Origin: Paraconiothyrium sp. Pb-2020
Lineage: Eukaryota > Ascomycota > Dothideomycetes > Pleosporales > Didymosphaeriaceae
Direction: 5' to 3'
NCBI GenBank assembly: GCA_022419385.1
Contig: JAJUBI010000008.1
Span: 930,001-994,000 of the forward strand
Length of the DNA: 64,000 nt
This document shows positions 9,665 through 21,513 of the stretch, piece after piece (position 1 is the first letter of the stretch; each line of letters opens with the position of its first letter). A program made the translations under genes and the position numbers. The notes under the pieces are model-generated. The model saw only the letters and a list, made by a program, of their open reading frames with translations, had not been told where the DNA came from and searched no databases.

Positions 9665-12600
9665 ATGCCTTACGTTGAGACACCGCCCGATGCACGAACC
9701 CCTGAGAATGGGTACTTCGGTCACGAGATCGATGAAATCGTAGATGGCGAACTCATCGAGCCGATTGCCGTTATCGGATTCGCGCTCAAGGCGCCGGGGG
9801 ACGCAACCACCGCAGAAGCGTTCTGGGACATGCTCGTTGAAGGGCGTTCCGGAGCATCAGAATTCCCCAGCGACCGGATCAACATAGAAACATTCTCCCA
9901 GAAGGGCATAAAAAGAAGCGGGGATGTGAGTCTGGAGCAACATCGATCATGCAAAGCGGTGTTAACAATGTGGACCAGATTCCTATGCGTCGGGGACATT
10001 TCATCAAAGATGACATACGAGCGTTCGACGCCGGTTTCTTTTCCATATCACACACAGAGGCCCGTGCCATGGATCCGATGCAGAGGTTGCTGTTGGAGAC
10101 CGCTTACCATGGTTTCGAGAACGGTAAGTTCGCTTGTGTGACGAACAGTTTCAATTCGAGCCTAATTCCATCAGCTGGTATACCCATGCACAAGCTGGTC
10201 GGCTCGAGTACTTCCGTATACACCGGGTGCTTTACTACAGATTACTTAATACAATTGACCAAAGATCCTCTGGCAATACCAACATACGCCGCCACTGGAA
10301 CGGGGGCATCCATTCTCGCCAACCGAATAAGTTGGTTCTTCGATCTCAAAGGTCCTAGTGTGAACATGGACTCCGCATGTTCAAGTAGTGGCATGGCTTT
10401 GGATCTCGCCTGTGAGAACCTTCGCAATGGGTCCACGAAGATGGTAAGGCAATCGATATCCTGTTATATCTGAGAACACCAAATGCTCACTGTTACCAGA
10501 GCCTTGTCGGTGGCTGCAACCTCACATTCTCCCCAGAGTATTTCACTATGCTCACTAATCTTAACATGTTGTCTAAAGATGGTCAGTCACACAGCTTCGA
10601 CCCTCGAGCCAACGGTTATGCGAGGGGAGAAGGGTTTGGCACGGTAGTGCTGAAGCGGATGAGCGACGCTATTGCAGATGGCGACACGATCCGAGCCGTT
10701 ATACGGTCGACAGGGTGTAATCATGATGGCAAAACGCCAGGCATAACCCAACCAAGCAGTGCAGTTCAAGAACAGCTCGTGCGAGAGACGTACCGAAAGG
10801 CTGGTCTCTCCATGGGGCCTACGCGATTCTGCGAAACACATGGAACTGGTACATCTTTGGGTGATCCGATAGAGTCTATGGCGCTGGGGCGGGCATTTCA
10901 GGACGCCAGGTCGCCAGCCGACCCATTGATTTTGTAAGACTTCTGATCAGCATGCGAATCGTGCATTTGCTCACTAAGCCAGGGGTGCGCTGAAAAGCAA
11001 CATTGGTCATTTAGAAGGTGCTAGTGGTATAGCTGGTCTGATCAAGGCGATTATGGTCCTGGAAAATGGACTGATACCGCCAAATTTCGACTTTCAAGGT
11101 CTCAACCGTAAGATTGATGCTGAATACCTTGGTATCAAGATCCCAGAGCGTGTCCTTGAATGGCCCTCGAATGGTTTGAGAAGGGCTTCGGTTAACTCAT
11201 TCGGGTTCGGTGGTTCCAACAGCCATGTGGTTCTGGACGATGCATACAACTACCTCCGACTGCGCGGCTTGCATGCCAACCATCGTACCGTCGTGTGCCC
11301 TCGTCTGCAAGCGACTGATTCCGCGGATGACTACCACAACGGTAATGGCTCCTCAAATGGCCTCGCCAATGGTTCCGACTCTGGATACAGCGACTCGTCG
11401 GAAGCTGGTTTCGAGATGCCCAAGACTCTTGTCTTCTCGGCGGATACTGAAGAAGCCCTGGGCCGCGTCTTGTCATCTTACGAACACTCTTTCCAACAGC
11501 ATAAGTTGTCTATCGGCGATCTGGCATTCACACTTGACAGCAGACGATCACACCTTCCATGGCGATCGTCTCTCACAGTGACTACGCCAAAAGACATTGC
11601 AAAGCTCAATTCGCGGTCATCGGTAGCCCGGAAAATACAGGACAAGAAGCCTCGCTTGGGCTTTGTATTCACCGGCCAAGGCGCCCAATGGTTCGGTATG
11701 GGCCGTGAGTTGATGCTTTATCCGGCTTTGGGGGAGAGCGTGAAGAGGGCGGACAAGCACCTCAGAAGCCTTGGCTGCCCCTGGTCTGCTGTCACAATGT
11801 TCACAAGCCGCGACAAGTTGAGCATCGACGACCCGACTAGCTCGCAAACCTTATGCACGGTCCTACAGGTCGCGCTTGTAGATCTCCTCGACCACTGTGG
11901 ACTGAGGCCAGTCGCGGTCGTAGGGCACTCGTCTGGTGAGATTGCTGCAGCTTACGCTTCGGGCGCAATCTCAAGACAGTCTGCGTGGTCGCTGGCATAC
12001 CACCGAGGGTACCATGCTCAGACACTGCCATCTCGGACAGATTATCTTGGCAGCATGATCGCTGTCGGTCTCTCGGAAGCTGAGGCACGTCCATACCTTG
12101 AGGAAGTTATTCAATCGAATTCTTCACCTTGGGCATTGCGGGTGGGTTGCTACAACAGTCCGCGGAGTATAACCGTGTCCGGCCCAAGCGACCAGGTCGA
12201 TCATCTTAAGATGGTTCTGGATGCTGCTTCGGTATTCAATCGTGTTCTGCGGGTTCCCGTGGCTTACCACTCGCCACAGATGGAAGTCATTGCAGCCGAC
12301 TACGGCGACTCAATTGGCATACTGCCCACACAAAAGCTGCAAGTTCCGATGGTGTCTTCTGTGACGGGCAAGATAGCAACTGCGAAGCAATTGCAAAGAG
12401 CGCAGTATTGGGTCGACAACATGGTTTCCGCGGTTCGATTCGATGAAGCGGTGGAGGCAATGTCTGCTATCTCGCCCAAGACGTTGACCAAGAAGCTAGA
12501 CAAAAGCCACCTCATGACGCCCGCAGTTGACCTGCTTATCGAGATTGGACCCCACACAGCTCTGAAAGGCCCTGTCCTTGACATTCTAAAGACGACGCCC

Positions 12601-15600
12601 AGAGCCTCTGAAGTGGACTACGACTTTGCTATCTCTAGGAATGTGTCTGCCGCTGAGACTGTACAACAACTCATTGGGCGATTGCATTGCAGAGGCCTTG
12701 ACGTTGATTTGAGGCAGACCAACGATCCCACAGGCGTTCCCCGCGCCGTTGTCACCAACCTCCCATCCTATCCGTTTGACAAGTCGCAAACCTTCTGGCA
12801 TGAGAGCCGTATCAACAAAGACTATCGCCTGAGAGAACACGGTCACCAGGAGTTCCTCGGTTCACGAGCACTGGACTGGTGCCCGCTTGCTCCGCAGTGG
12901 CGTTACTTCATCCGTACCAAAGAGCTTCCTTGGACTGAGGACCACAAGATCAACGGCGCGACACTGTATCCTGCTTCTGGCATGATGGTGATGGCTGCCG
13001 AGGCGGCCCGCCAGATGGTCGCGCCGGAAGGCGATATCGAGGGCTACCAATTCCGAAATGTAAAGTTTTCTACGGCTCTGAACATCCCACCCTCCCGAGG
13101 AGAGCTTGAAGCACGTATCGGTCTACGGCCACTCGACAACATCGACCATGGCTTCGAGTATGTCCTATACTCGGTCCAAGGCGAGAATGGGTGGGTCGAG
13201 AACTCTAGAGGCGAGATTCAAGTCTATCTCAAGGTTGCTGGTGATATCTCCAACGCGCTGCCAGGTATAAATGCATCTGATGCTGCAATCGCATGTGATG
13301 AAAGTCTCGACACCGAGGTCTTCTATCAATATCTCTGGGAGATGGGATACGGATACGGCCCGGCATTCCAGCTTGTACAGGATATTCGACACGACTCCAA
13401 GTACAACAAGGTCCTAGGCCAGATCAAGCCGTTAGTCACGCCTGTCAGCGAAGACTCGATCGTACACCCTGCGACGCTTGATGCGATTATGCATCTCGAA
13501 TTTGCGATCCTTTTCCAGGCCGGCAACGATCGCCCCGGAACATTCATTCCTACTAAGATCGACAAGGTCTGGATGTCTGACAAAGGACTGAACGTGGAGG
13601 ATTCTCATGTCAATACCGTTACGACGGTGCAAAGTCGCACTCAACGGCACGCAAAGGGTTCGTGTCAGGTGTTCAGCCAAGACTACAGTCAGACTCTTCT
13701 ACAGGTGGAAGGGATTGAGCTCACCATGGTCGCATCATCGACCAACAATGACTTGTTGCCACCTGGCTCCGAACATGTCTTAAGCTACGTCTGCTCAGAA
13801 GTTGACGTCGATTTGCTGAACGCTGAGCAGCTGAAATCATACCTTGCCAAGGAGTTTCCGACTACACTGGATCCAGTCGAAAAACGCAAGGCGATCCGTG
13901 ACTTCATATTGCTCTCATTGCGGAACTTGGACATGCGTTTGGGGATTCTGAACGCGACTCCGCCAACACAGCACGGACGTGCGTTCGTAGAATGGGCTAG
14001 GTCTCTGTGGCAACGTCCAGATGTCGTACTTCCAGACACAAGCTTGTCAAACCTCGAGGATGAGGTCCTACAGCATGGCACAGAGGGTCGCCTTATTGTC
14101 GAAATCAACAAGGGCCTTCTTGACATAGTGCTAGATCGCCTACCGCCGCACGAGCTGCTTTTCGGACCGGATCGTCTGCTACCCTCGTACTACGAGGAGA
14201 AAGCACAGGTGGAGATATACTTTAAACGACTCGTCCACTACGTCTCGCTCTTTGCACACAAGAGGCCAAATCTGAGGATCTTGGAAATCGGTGGCGGAAC
14301 AGGAACGTTCACTTCGTATATTCTGGACGCGCTCAGTGTCCCTGGAGAGGATGGAACGAAGCGCTTGCGATGCGCATCCTACGACTTCACCGACATCGGC
14401 CCGGCTTTCCTCGACCAAGCAGCTACCAGATACGCCGAATTCGGCAGCAAAATGAAGTACAAGGTCTTGGACATTGAATCGGATCCTGAAGGCCAGGGTT
14501 TCCAGCCCGAAACCTATGATATCGTTATCGCGATCTCGGTGCTCCACGCCACTCGAGACTTAGGAGAGACCCTAACAAACACTCGGCGATTGCTCAAGCC
14601 TGGTGGTAAGCTTTTGCTGCAAGAACCGACCACACCTGAGGATCCTTCCCACTTTTACGCCTTCGGCGTGTTTCCCGGTTGGTGGCTGGGCGTTGAAGAG
14701 TACCGTAGGCTATGCCCTTTGGCCGACCAGCCGACGTGGGATCGGCTAATGAAGGAGAATGGGTTTACGGGAACAGATATCGTCATGCGCGACTACGAAA
14801 ATGACGACGCGCATCAGATGGACTTCCTTATTTGCTCTGCAGCTGCCAACGATATCCCAGCTGCATCCACATCCAAGAATGAAGTCTCGCTCATTGTCGA
14901 GAGTGGGTCCACTGCTCAAATTCGGGCAGCGGAAGGCGTGCAAAGTCATCTCCGTGCGGTTGCAGGTACCGAAAGTAAGATTATCATGTTGAGCGACTTG
15001 CCGGGCGAGTCTGGAGTACCTATTAGGACGTGTATCTCTTTTCTGGATTTTGACGGACCTTTCATGACCAGCATGTCGGAACAGCAATATGACGGCCTTC
15101 AAGAACTACTAAAGAGAGCGAATGTACTCTTGTGGGTCTCGCGCGGTGGCGGAAACCACCCACACCAACCGGGTTTCCAGATGATTGATGGCTTTGCACG
15201 ATCATTCCGCCTCGAGGCCGCGCACCTCAAGCTCGTTCACTTAGCTTTAGAGCCCTCAGAAACCCTAACTGAGGACCAAGCAGACGGCATTGGTCGGATT
15301 CTCGACGTCACCACCACATCCGAGAATTATGAACATGAAGTCACCGAGAAAGACGGCCTATTCCACGCCCAACGTGTGGTGCCACAGCCTGCTTTACGGC
15401 AAGACTTCTTGGCTAGGATGCAACCCCAGCGCACGATCCAGCGCCAGATCGCGGAAGACTCCAGCCTCAGCTTGGACATTGGCGTCCCAGGACAGCTTGA
15501 TACGCTTGCGTTTATAGCAGATATAGGACGGAACGAGCCTTTGGCTTTCGATGAAGTAGAGATCCAAGTAAGAGCCGTAGGCCTCGGCCATGAGGATCAT

Positions 15601-17641
15601 CTCATCGCAACTGGACGGTCAGAAGCTCACGCTTTTGGAAGGACTTGTGCAGGATTTGTTACCCGCGTCGGCGACGGGTGCAAACTGCAAGTGGGCCAGA
15701 GAGTATGGATGCACTCTAGCGGAACATGCGGTTCACTGGCTCGCTCCTCGATGCATACTGTGGTTTTCCTTCCAGAAAATGTCTCCTTTGAACAGGCCTG
15801 CGCCCTGCCTGACGAAGTAGTCACTGCTGCACACGCTATCCAGGTCGTTGCGAAGCTTGAGGTAAACGACACCATCCTTCTCGACTGCGAGGGTTCGCTT
15901 CTCCGCGCCATGTTGGGCTTCAGCAGGTTATCTGGGCTTGACGCTTTTGTTCTCGCGCCCAGCTTCAATGAGAAGTTCGAAATGGAGAAGCATACTGGTT
16001 TGCCGCCGCGCAATATTCTCGTCTCCACAACACCCTTCCAACACCAGTTCAAAGCGCTCAACGGCGGTCGCGGGGCGGATGCTGTGATCAGCACTCGTAC
16101 AGATCTGGCGTGTGCGGAAGTCTTATCGAACTTTGGAACGTACGTGCGTATTTCCAACGACAGACAGTCATCTACGGCGCCTTCTCCCGCAGGCAACACC
16201 ACCGTTGTCAACTTGGATATTGCTGCGCTCGCGGATTCTCGTCCGAAGATACTTCAACCTGCTCTGCAGATTGCGATCAGTACCGCTGGTGTCAACAAAC
16301 AGGATGTGATTGACACCTATCCATCATCGAATCCCACAGGGGCCTTTGAGAAGCTAGCTGAGATTGACGATGGTGAAAAAGTAGTATTGACCTTCACTTC
16401 CAGTGATTCCGTCCCGGTAAGCCGTTCAGACATATGATCATCACTGATGCAGCACTAACAAGTCTGGACAGATCCGAGTCCCACAAAAGGAGGCATATAC
16501 GCTAGATTCCAACGGCACGTACGTCCTTACTGGAGCTTTCGGTGGACTTGGCCGTGAGGTTACTCGCTGGTTAGCAAGCAAGGGCGCCAAGTACATGATT
16601 CTTCTTTCGCGATCTGGGCCTAGGAGTGAGGAGGCATTGAAGCTTGTTGCCGAACTTCGAGCCATGGGCATCACTCTCGCAATGCCGATGTGCAATGTCA
16701 CAGATGCTGACGGCGTGAAGAACGCGATCCGGGACGCTCAAGAAGGTATGCCTTCAATTCGTGGTTGCCTGCATTTGGCCATATCAGGCAGAGACAAGTC
16801 CTTCGAGTACATGTCGTACCCCGAGTGGGTGGACCGGACTTCTGCCAAGGTGCAGGGAACCGACAGCGTTTACGCCGCTCTTCCATCCAACCTCGACTTC
16901 TTCATTATGACTGCCTCTGTGGGCGGCATGGCCGGATTGATATCCATGTGCGCATACTCAGCCGGTAACGCCTATCAAGATAACTTCGCGAGGTACCTCA
17001 ACGGTAAAGGCCAGAAGGCCATCGCCATCGACTACGGCGCGGCTCAAGACATTGGCATGCTTGCAGGCCAGGACCTCATGTACACTCGCCTCATTCAGAC
17101 CGGTCAGTATACTCCGGTCACAGATAAGGAGTTGCTGGCATTGCTCGAGTATTACTGTGATCCAGCGGTTACGGTGCAATCGGTCGAGCAGGCGCAGCCG
17201 ATCATTGGCATTGAACCCCCAGGCCGCCGCATTGCGCAAGGCAAGGAAGTACCAGAAGGCATGAAGCATTCGTTATGGGCGCATCTTTACGATATGGGAG
17301 ACTCCAACTCTGCGCCGGACGCTGCCGCAGCAGGACAGACTTCCCGATCCGCGAGTCTCAAGGACTCCATTAACGCTGCACCAACCGTGGACGAAGCGGA
17401 GCACATAGTCATTGACGCACTCATTCAGCGAGTTGCAAAGACGACATCCGTTCCACCAGAGAAGATGGAGGCAGAGAGACCGATTCACAGCTATGGAGTA
17501 GACTCCTTGACGGCGATTGATTTGAGGAATTGGATTGCGAGCGCGTTTGAGTATGACATTGCAGTCTTTGAGATTCTGGGCGAAGCAACTTTCAGAGGGG
17601 TAGGAGGAAGTATTGCGCGGAAATTGAAGGAGGAGAAGTGA
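9665..17641 (+). CDS. Highly reducing type I polyketide synthase (KS-AT-DH-MT-ER*-KR-ACP), 2570 aa
   Basis: Six exons: 9665-9925, 9979-10123, 10175-10443, 10500-10933, 10983-16416 and 16472-17641, all GT-AG, giving 2571 codons with stop. Domains in order: KS (residues about 33-450) with active Cys204 in DSACSSS, ETHGTGTSLGDP and NIGHLEGASG; AT (about 595-905) with FTGQGAQWFGMG and GHSSGEIAAAYASG; DH (about 985-1280) with DHKINGATLYP and HPATLDAIMH; C-methyltransferase (about 1440-1610) with LEIGGGTGTFTSYIL and VLHATRDL; ER-like region (about 1870-2160); KR (about 2195-2390) with TGAFGGLGRE and TASVGGMAG; ACP with GVDSL, phosphopantetheine Ser near 2526. The ER lacks the usual GGVGQ nucleotide motif, so it is probably inactive. 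There is no C-terminal thioesterase or condensation domain. The length is usual for fungal HR-PKSs. The product would be a methylated, incompletely reduced polyketide; its structure cannot be read from sequence. Confidence 0.95.
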
Positions 17642-18195
17642 GCTGTAATGGAAGCGCGCGACACGTTGGCGATCGATTTTAGCGTAATACCCTTTCCTAA
17701 TGTAGTTAGCGAAACCACATGATTGACCACAACCCGTGGACAACGCCATTGAGTCGGCAAGATAAACCTGCACTCATAATCTATTCGGAAAGTAGCGTCA
17801 CAAATTAGACGTGCACAATATCCTATACCTTCACCATGGAGTTCAAAAGCTTTCTCATCGATTACAGCCACATTGGCATAACGGACCAGGACCCTCCCGC
17901 GGTGGAGCAGGAGACTGAGGGACACTGCTCTGAGAAGGTTGCATGGACTCAAGTACTGTTGCGTATGCGGTTTGATCGAATTATAAGGGGGGCGTGTGGC
18001 ATTTGCGGTGGTGGAGACAGAGGCGGGGATGTGGAATAGCAAGCAGAGCGTAAGGGGTGGATGATTGATATCGGGATAGGGAAGTGCGGAGGTGGTTTCA
18101 TTGGGGCGTATCATCGTACCTTACAAGAAAGAACAGACTACGGTGTTTTAGGGTAACCTCTTCTGTTGACAAGGCTGGCGCTCTCACGCACCACT
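17642..18195. other. Intergenic between convergent PKS and PEBP-like gene
   Basis: Genes on both sides end here: the PKS stops at 17641 (plus strand) and the PEBP-like gene at 18249 or 18196 (minus strand). The long minus frame at 17491-18114 overlaps the PKS 3' end and has no family character. I see nothing else. Confidence 0.45.
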
Positions 18196-18890
18196 TCAAA
18201 GCTCATCCTTCCCTCCGTTCCATCCATCCCCAGCCCCCAACATCCAATTCACACCCACAAGCTCCAGCCCCCACTTCTCAACCCACTCCTTCGTCCCAAA
18301 GCTTCTCCTCTCCACGAACTCCTCCCCGCCACATCCTCCTTGTCCAGCTCTTTCAGTTCCTCCGGCTCTCGGTAGAGGAGAAACAGATACCTGTGCGGCT
18401 TGGAATCGTCCTTGGGTCCGGGAGCGAGGTATTGCGTTAGTGTGGTGCCGTTGGATGGAGAAGGTGAAGAGAAAGGGATACGCGAGACGACCCAATGGCG
18501 CCAGTATGCGAACTTCGGGTCGTCGGGGGTTGGTGCATCGGGGTCGACTAGAAGGAGGGTGTAGCTGGTTGTTGAGGGGTGGTGGGACTTGGGAGGTTAG
18601 TCACGTGTGCAATGAGGCCAAACGAATATATATTGGTTCCCGTTGGTTAGAAACTGATCTGGGGCATTGTTGATGAAAAGAGCTGAATGTACCTCTGGGA
18701 TGAAGGAAACGCTGGGCGCATCTTTGACCTCGCTCACTTTGAAGAGGTTGCCAGAGACGACTGGTTTCTCACTGAAGGACACGGAGAGCTCGACCGAAGG
18801 CTTGAAAGTTGAGGGTATGACTGGAGAGGGGAGTAGGGCGGCCTTAGAAAGAGAAGCGAGCAGAGTGCAGGATTCGATCTGAGATGCCAT
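18196..18890 (-). pseudogene. PEBP-family protein with an apparent frameshift
   Basis: Exon 1 is 18890-18693 (ATG at 18890) and exon 2 starts at 18587 after an intron ending ccaag. The joined product has the phosphatidylethanolamine-binding protein fold: SVSFIPE, then TSYTLLLVDPDAPTPDDPKF, YWRHWVVSRI and KPHRYLFLLYREPEELKELD. Such proteins bind anionic lipids or inhibit proteases and kinases. Near 18315-18325, inside a G-rich run, the frame breaks. The original frame stops at 18249, giving 178 residues. The expected family C-terminus (EEFVERRSFGTKEWVEKWG and VGVNWMLGAGDGW) continues in another frame to a stop at 18196. A single missing base explains this. It is either a recent lesion, a sequencing error in the G run, or a truncated but expressed protein. 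The family call is secure; its intactness is not. Confidence 0.75.
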
Positions 18891-19296
18891 CTTGGTTGAT
18901 GCTGAGCAAGTGTGAAACAAAGAACAAGTGTACACCTCGCTCAATGCGCCTTCGTGGGGTACTTCTTGGTGTTGACCTGTACGTGATGCCTATTGGTGGA
19001 AGATCTGCCTGCCAAGGTATTGTTCTTACGCATCTCATGAGATCTCCATGCTCCACACTGCCCATCATCTCCGCGTGGAGAGGTTTAGAGCATTCGCAGA
19101 TTTGCTGTCTAGACGCGAAGCAAAGCTGACTCTCGCTTGAATAGACATGTCGGAGACAACATCAGGTCACCACCCACAGATTATTTACGGCTCAAGACTG
19201 TCTTGAGACAATGATTGATCATCTCAGAATGACTTGGAGCCGAACTCCATATGGACACGAAAAATTGGGTGGATCTCTCGTTGAAAGCCATCCCAT
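18891..19296. other. Intergenic, upstream of PEBP-like gene
   Basis: This stretch of about 400 bases should hold the PEBP-like gene's promoter and the 3' end of the F-box/ankyrin gene, both on the minus strand. An in-frame upstream extension of the PEBP frame to 18944 starts with a non-ATG codon and was not used. No RNA gene or repeat was seen. Confidence 0.4.
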
Positions 19297-21000
19297 CTAG
19301 AGAAGCTTGTACCAAGCCTTCTCTTCAAGCGGATCAAGGGGATAGTTTCTTGCAAGCAAATTACCCCGAGGAACCCTCGCACACACCCTGCCATCGTCTA
19401 GCTTCGGTTCCCATCTGCTCAAATACTCCATCATCGACTCCAAACCCTCCGCCTCTGCCCTCTGCACACACATCTCTCTCACCTCACTGTCCAACACCGC
19501 GCCATGACTCAGCAGCAGCTCAAATATCTTGACATTCTCCGCAGATACGGCTTCCACCAAAGGATGCACTGCGCCATCACTCGGAATCGTGCCATGCTTC
19601 AAGTAGAACCTTCACAAGCGGAAGGTTCCCATAAGCTACGGGCTTGCCGATGATAGAGCGTGGCATCTTAACACCGCGATTGATCAGCATCACGACAAGA
19701 TCTAGGTGTCCATGCGATGCCGCACGCTTTAGAGCACCCTTGGGATCCGCGCCGTGATCAAGGAGCACGTCAATGACTGCGCGACGATTATGTGTACACG
19801 CAATTTGCAGCGCAGTTTCGCCTTTATATTCACCATTCACGTCGGCAGAGTGCTTCTCGAGAAGGTAACGAGCCATCTCGATCCAATTCTCCTTCGCACA
19901 GTTGCCCAGTAGCTTCCCCATGAGATTGCTCCCAATTTGCTGGTCGCTCCACGCCGCCGTGTTCTGCCGGAGGCGCAGAGCAAATTCGAAGACCTCGGGT
20001 GTCGGCGTGACGATCCACTTGTTAGGGAGAGCTTGTTTCCATTGACTTAACACGAGTTCACTTGCATCCCAGATCAAGTCCGCTGCGCTCGTCGAGCTAA
20101 GCACCCATCCTTTGTCTGGGTCGTAACGGAAATTACTTGGACGCATGCTGGTCTCATAGAGATACATCGTGCAAGGCAGAGAACCGTGATAGACGCCAAT
20201 TTCATACTGCACCACGTGTTCCTCCGGAGTGAAGTGTTGGAGGAGCTCGAGGGAGCCGTGGCGGAGAACGTGCGATACAGGGGTTCCGAACAGAGGGGCA
20301 ACGTGCTTGTGCGTGCTGTAGTAGTTACGGCCGGGGAGTATCAGTTTCTTTGTCAGAGCAGGTATGTTGAGGTACGCTGCTGCGACAAGGAAACCATACG
20401 CTATGTTCTCATTTGTGCATCTTATCTTGCTTCTTCGCTGGAAGAAGTAGTCGAGGTCGCCGTAATCGACGACCAACTGGCATAGCGTGGTAACGTGGCC
20501 GCAGTAGATTTTATCCTTGCTCTCGCAATCCGAGGATAGATCGCCCACTTCGTCAGTCAGGCGCTGAGCTACTTCGCGAATGATCTTGGCTGAATTCAAG
20601 TCTCTAGCTCTTCTGTTAAGCACACGAGCGGCGAGGTATGAAGTAGTAAAAGGTGGGATGTGTCCGTGCTTTCCAACGCAGTGTGACATGAAGTATTCGT
20701 CCAAAAGACATTGGGCGTAGATGGTGTCTTTAAGGTCATTCGAAAAGGCCTCTGTGGTTTTGTTAGCAAATGCAGATGTCACGGAACCTTTCCGGTGTGC
20801 AGTGTAGGAGCGGGATACATAGAATCGTTGAAACGGCCCACGAACGCACTAGAAGCTCCTTCCGTACACCTGGAGCGCCTGCCTTAACATCACTTACTGT
20901 TGACCAACCGGAGTCGCATTCCACGTTTCTGTCCTCTTACGAGGAAGGCATACGCCAGGATCTCGTCGGTAATCTCTCTCGGCAATTGGGAGAACTTCAT
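19297..21000 (-). pseudogene. F-box-like/ankyrin-repeat protein with an apparent frameshift
   Basis: Exon 1 is 21000-20898 and exon 2 starts at 20751; the intron runs from gtaagtg to accacag. The start MKFSQLPREITDEILAYAFL is F-box-like and leads into RLRLVNK at the splice junction. The middle (residues about 40-320) has no domain I recognise. Ankyrin repeats begin near residue 320: EMARYLLEKHSADVNGEYKG, AVIDVLLDHGADPKGA and LVVMLINRGVKMPR. The frame ends at 19577 (425 aa). However, ankyrin sequence resumes at once in another frame as LLKHGTIPSDGAVHPLVEAV and FELLLSHGAVLD, ending at 19297. One extra base at about 19600-19605 (in cttgaag) would account for this. If intact, it would be a substrate adaptor for an SCF-type ubiquitin ligase, inferred from the F-box alone. 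Lesion and sequencing error cannot be told apart here. Confidence 0.7.
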
Positions 21001-21513
21001 GGCAAATCGTATCAAAAGGATTGTTACATGCAGGTGCCTGTGCTTGAAGACAGAAGTAACTGGGAAGGATGCGGCGCGGCAGGTTGCAGCCTGGCGCAGG
21101 AGGCGCTAGACCGAAGATGGGGTACTGGTCCGACATAGCCTTACGCCCAGCGATAAAGTCATCACGTTAGAGAATCCAGCAGTACATATTTCTGGCCGAA
21201 ATATTTGGATTTAGTCAGCAAAATTGCCCTGCCTATCTGGCGAGTCTAGAACAACAAAAAAACGCCTCTCTAATGCTCTGATACCGCCCCTATAATCGAA
21301 CGCCGAGGCCATGCACCTACACGAGTATGTGTGTATAATAAGGAGAAGGTTCTATCTACAGCTCGTGGTGCTGGGGGACGTGAATATACCAGCTACGCGG
21401 ACCTGGCGCTACACCAAGCCACCAGTTCCACAAGCGACCACTTTCAAAGATAAAAATCTTGAAACTACTGTTTATTAGCGATCCGCTCTTTGAACAATTC
21501 CATGGAAGTAAAC
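21001..21513. other. Intergenic between F-box/ankyrin gene and ERO1
   Basis: This stretch of about 510 bases should contain the F-box/ankyrin gene's promoter and the ERO1 3' UTR. It is AT-rich around 21180-21290. No open frame with protein character, tRNA or repeat was seen. Confidence 0.4.

Noticed and set aside
17491..18114. 207-codon minus frame overlapping the PKS 3' end
   Set aside because: It is partly antisense to the conserved ACP region and has no recognisable protein features.
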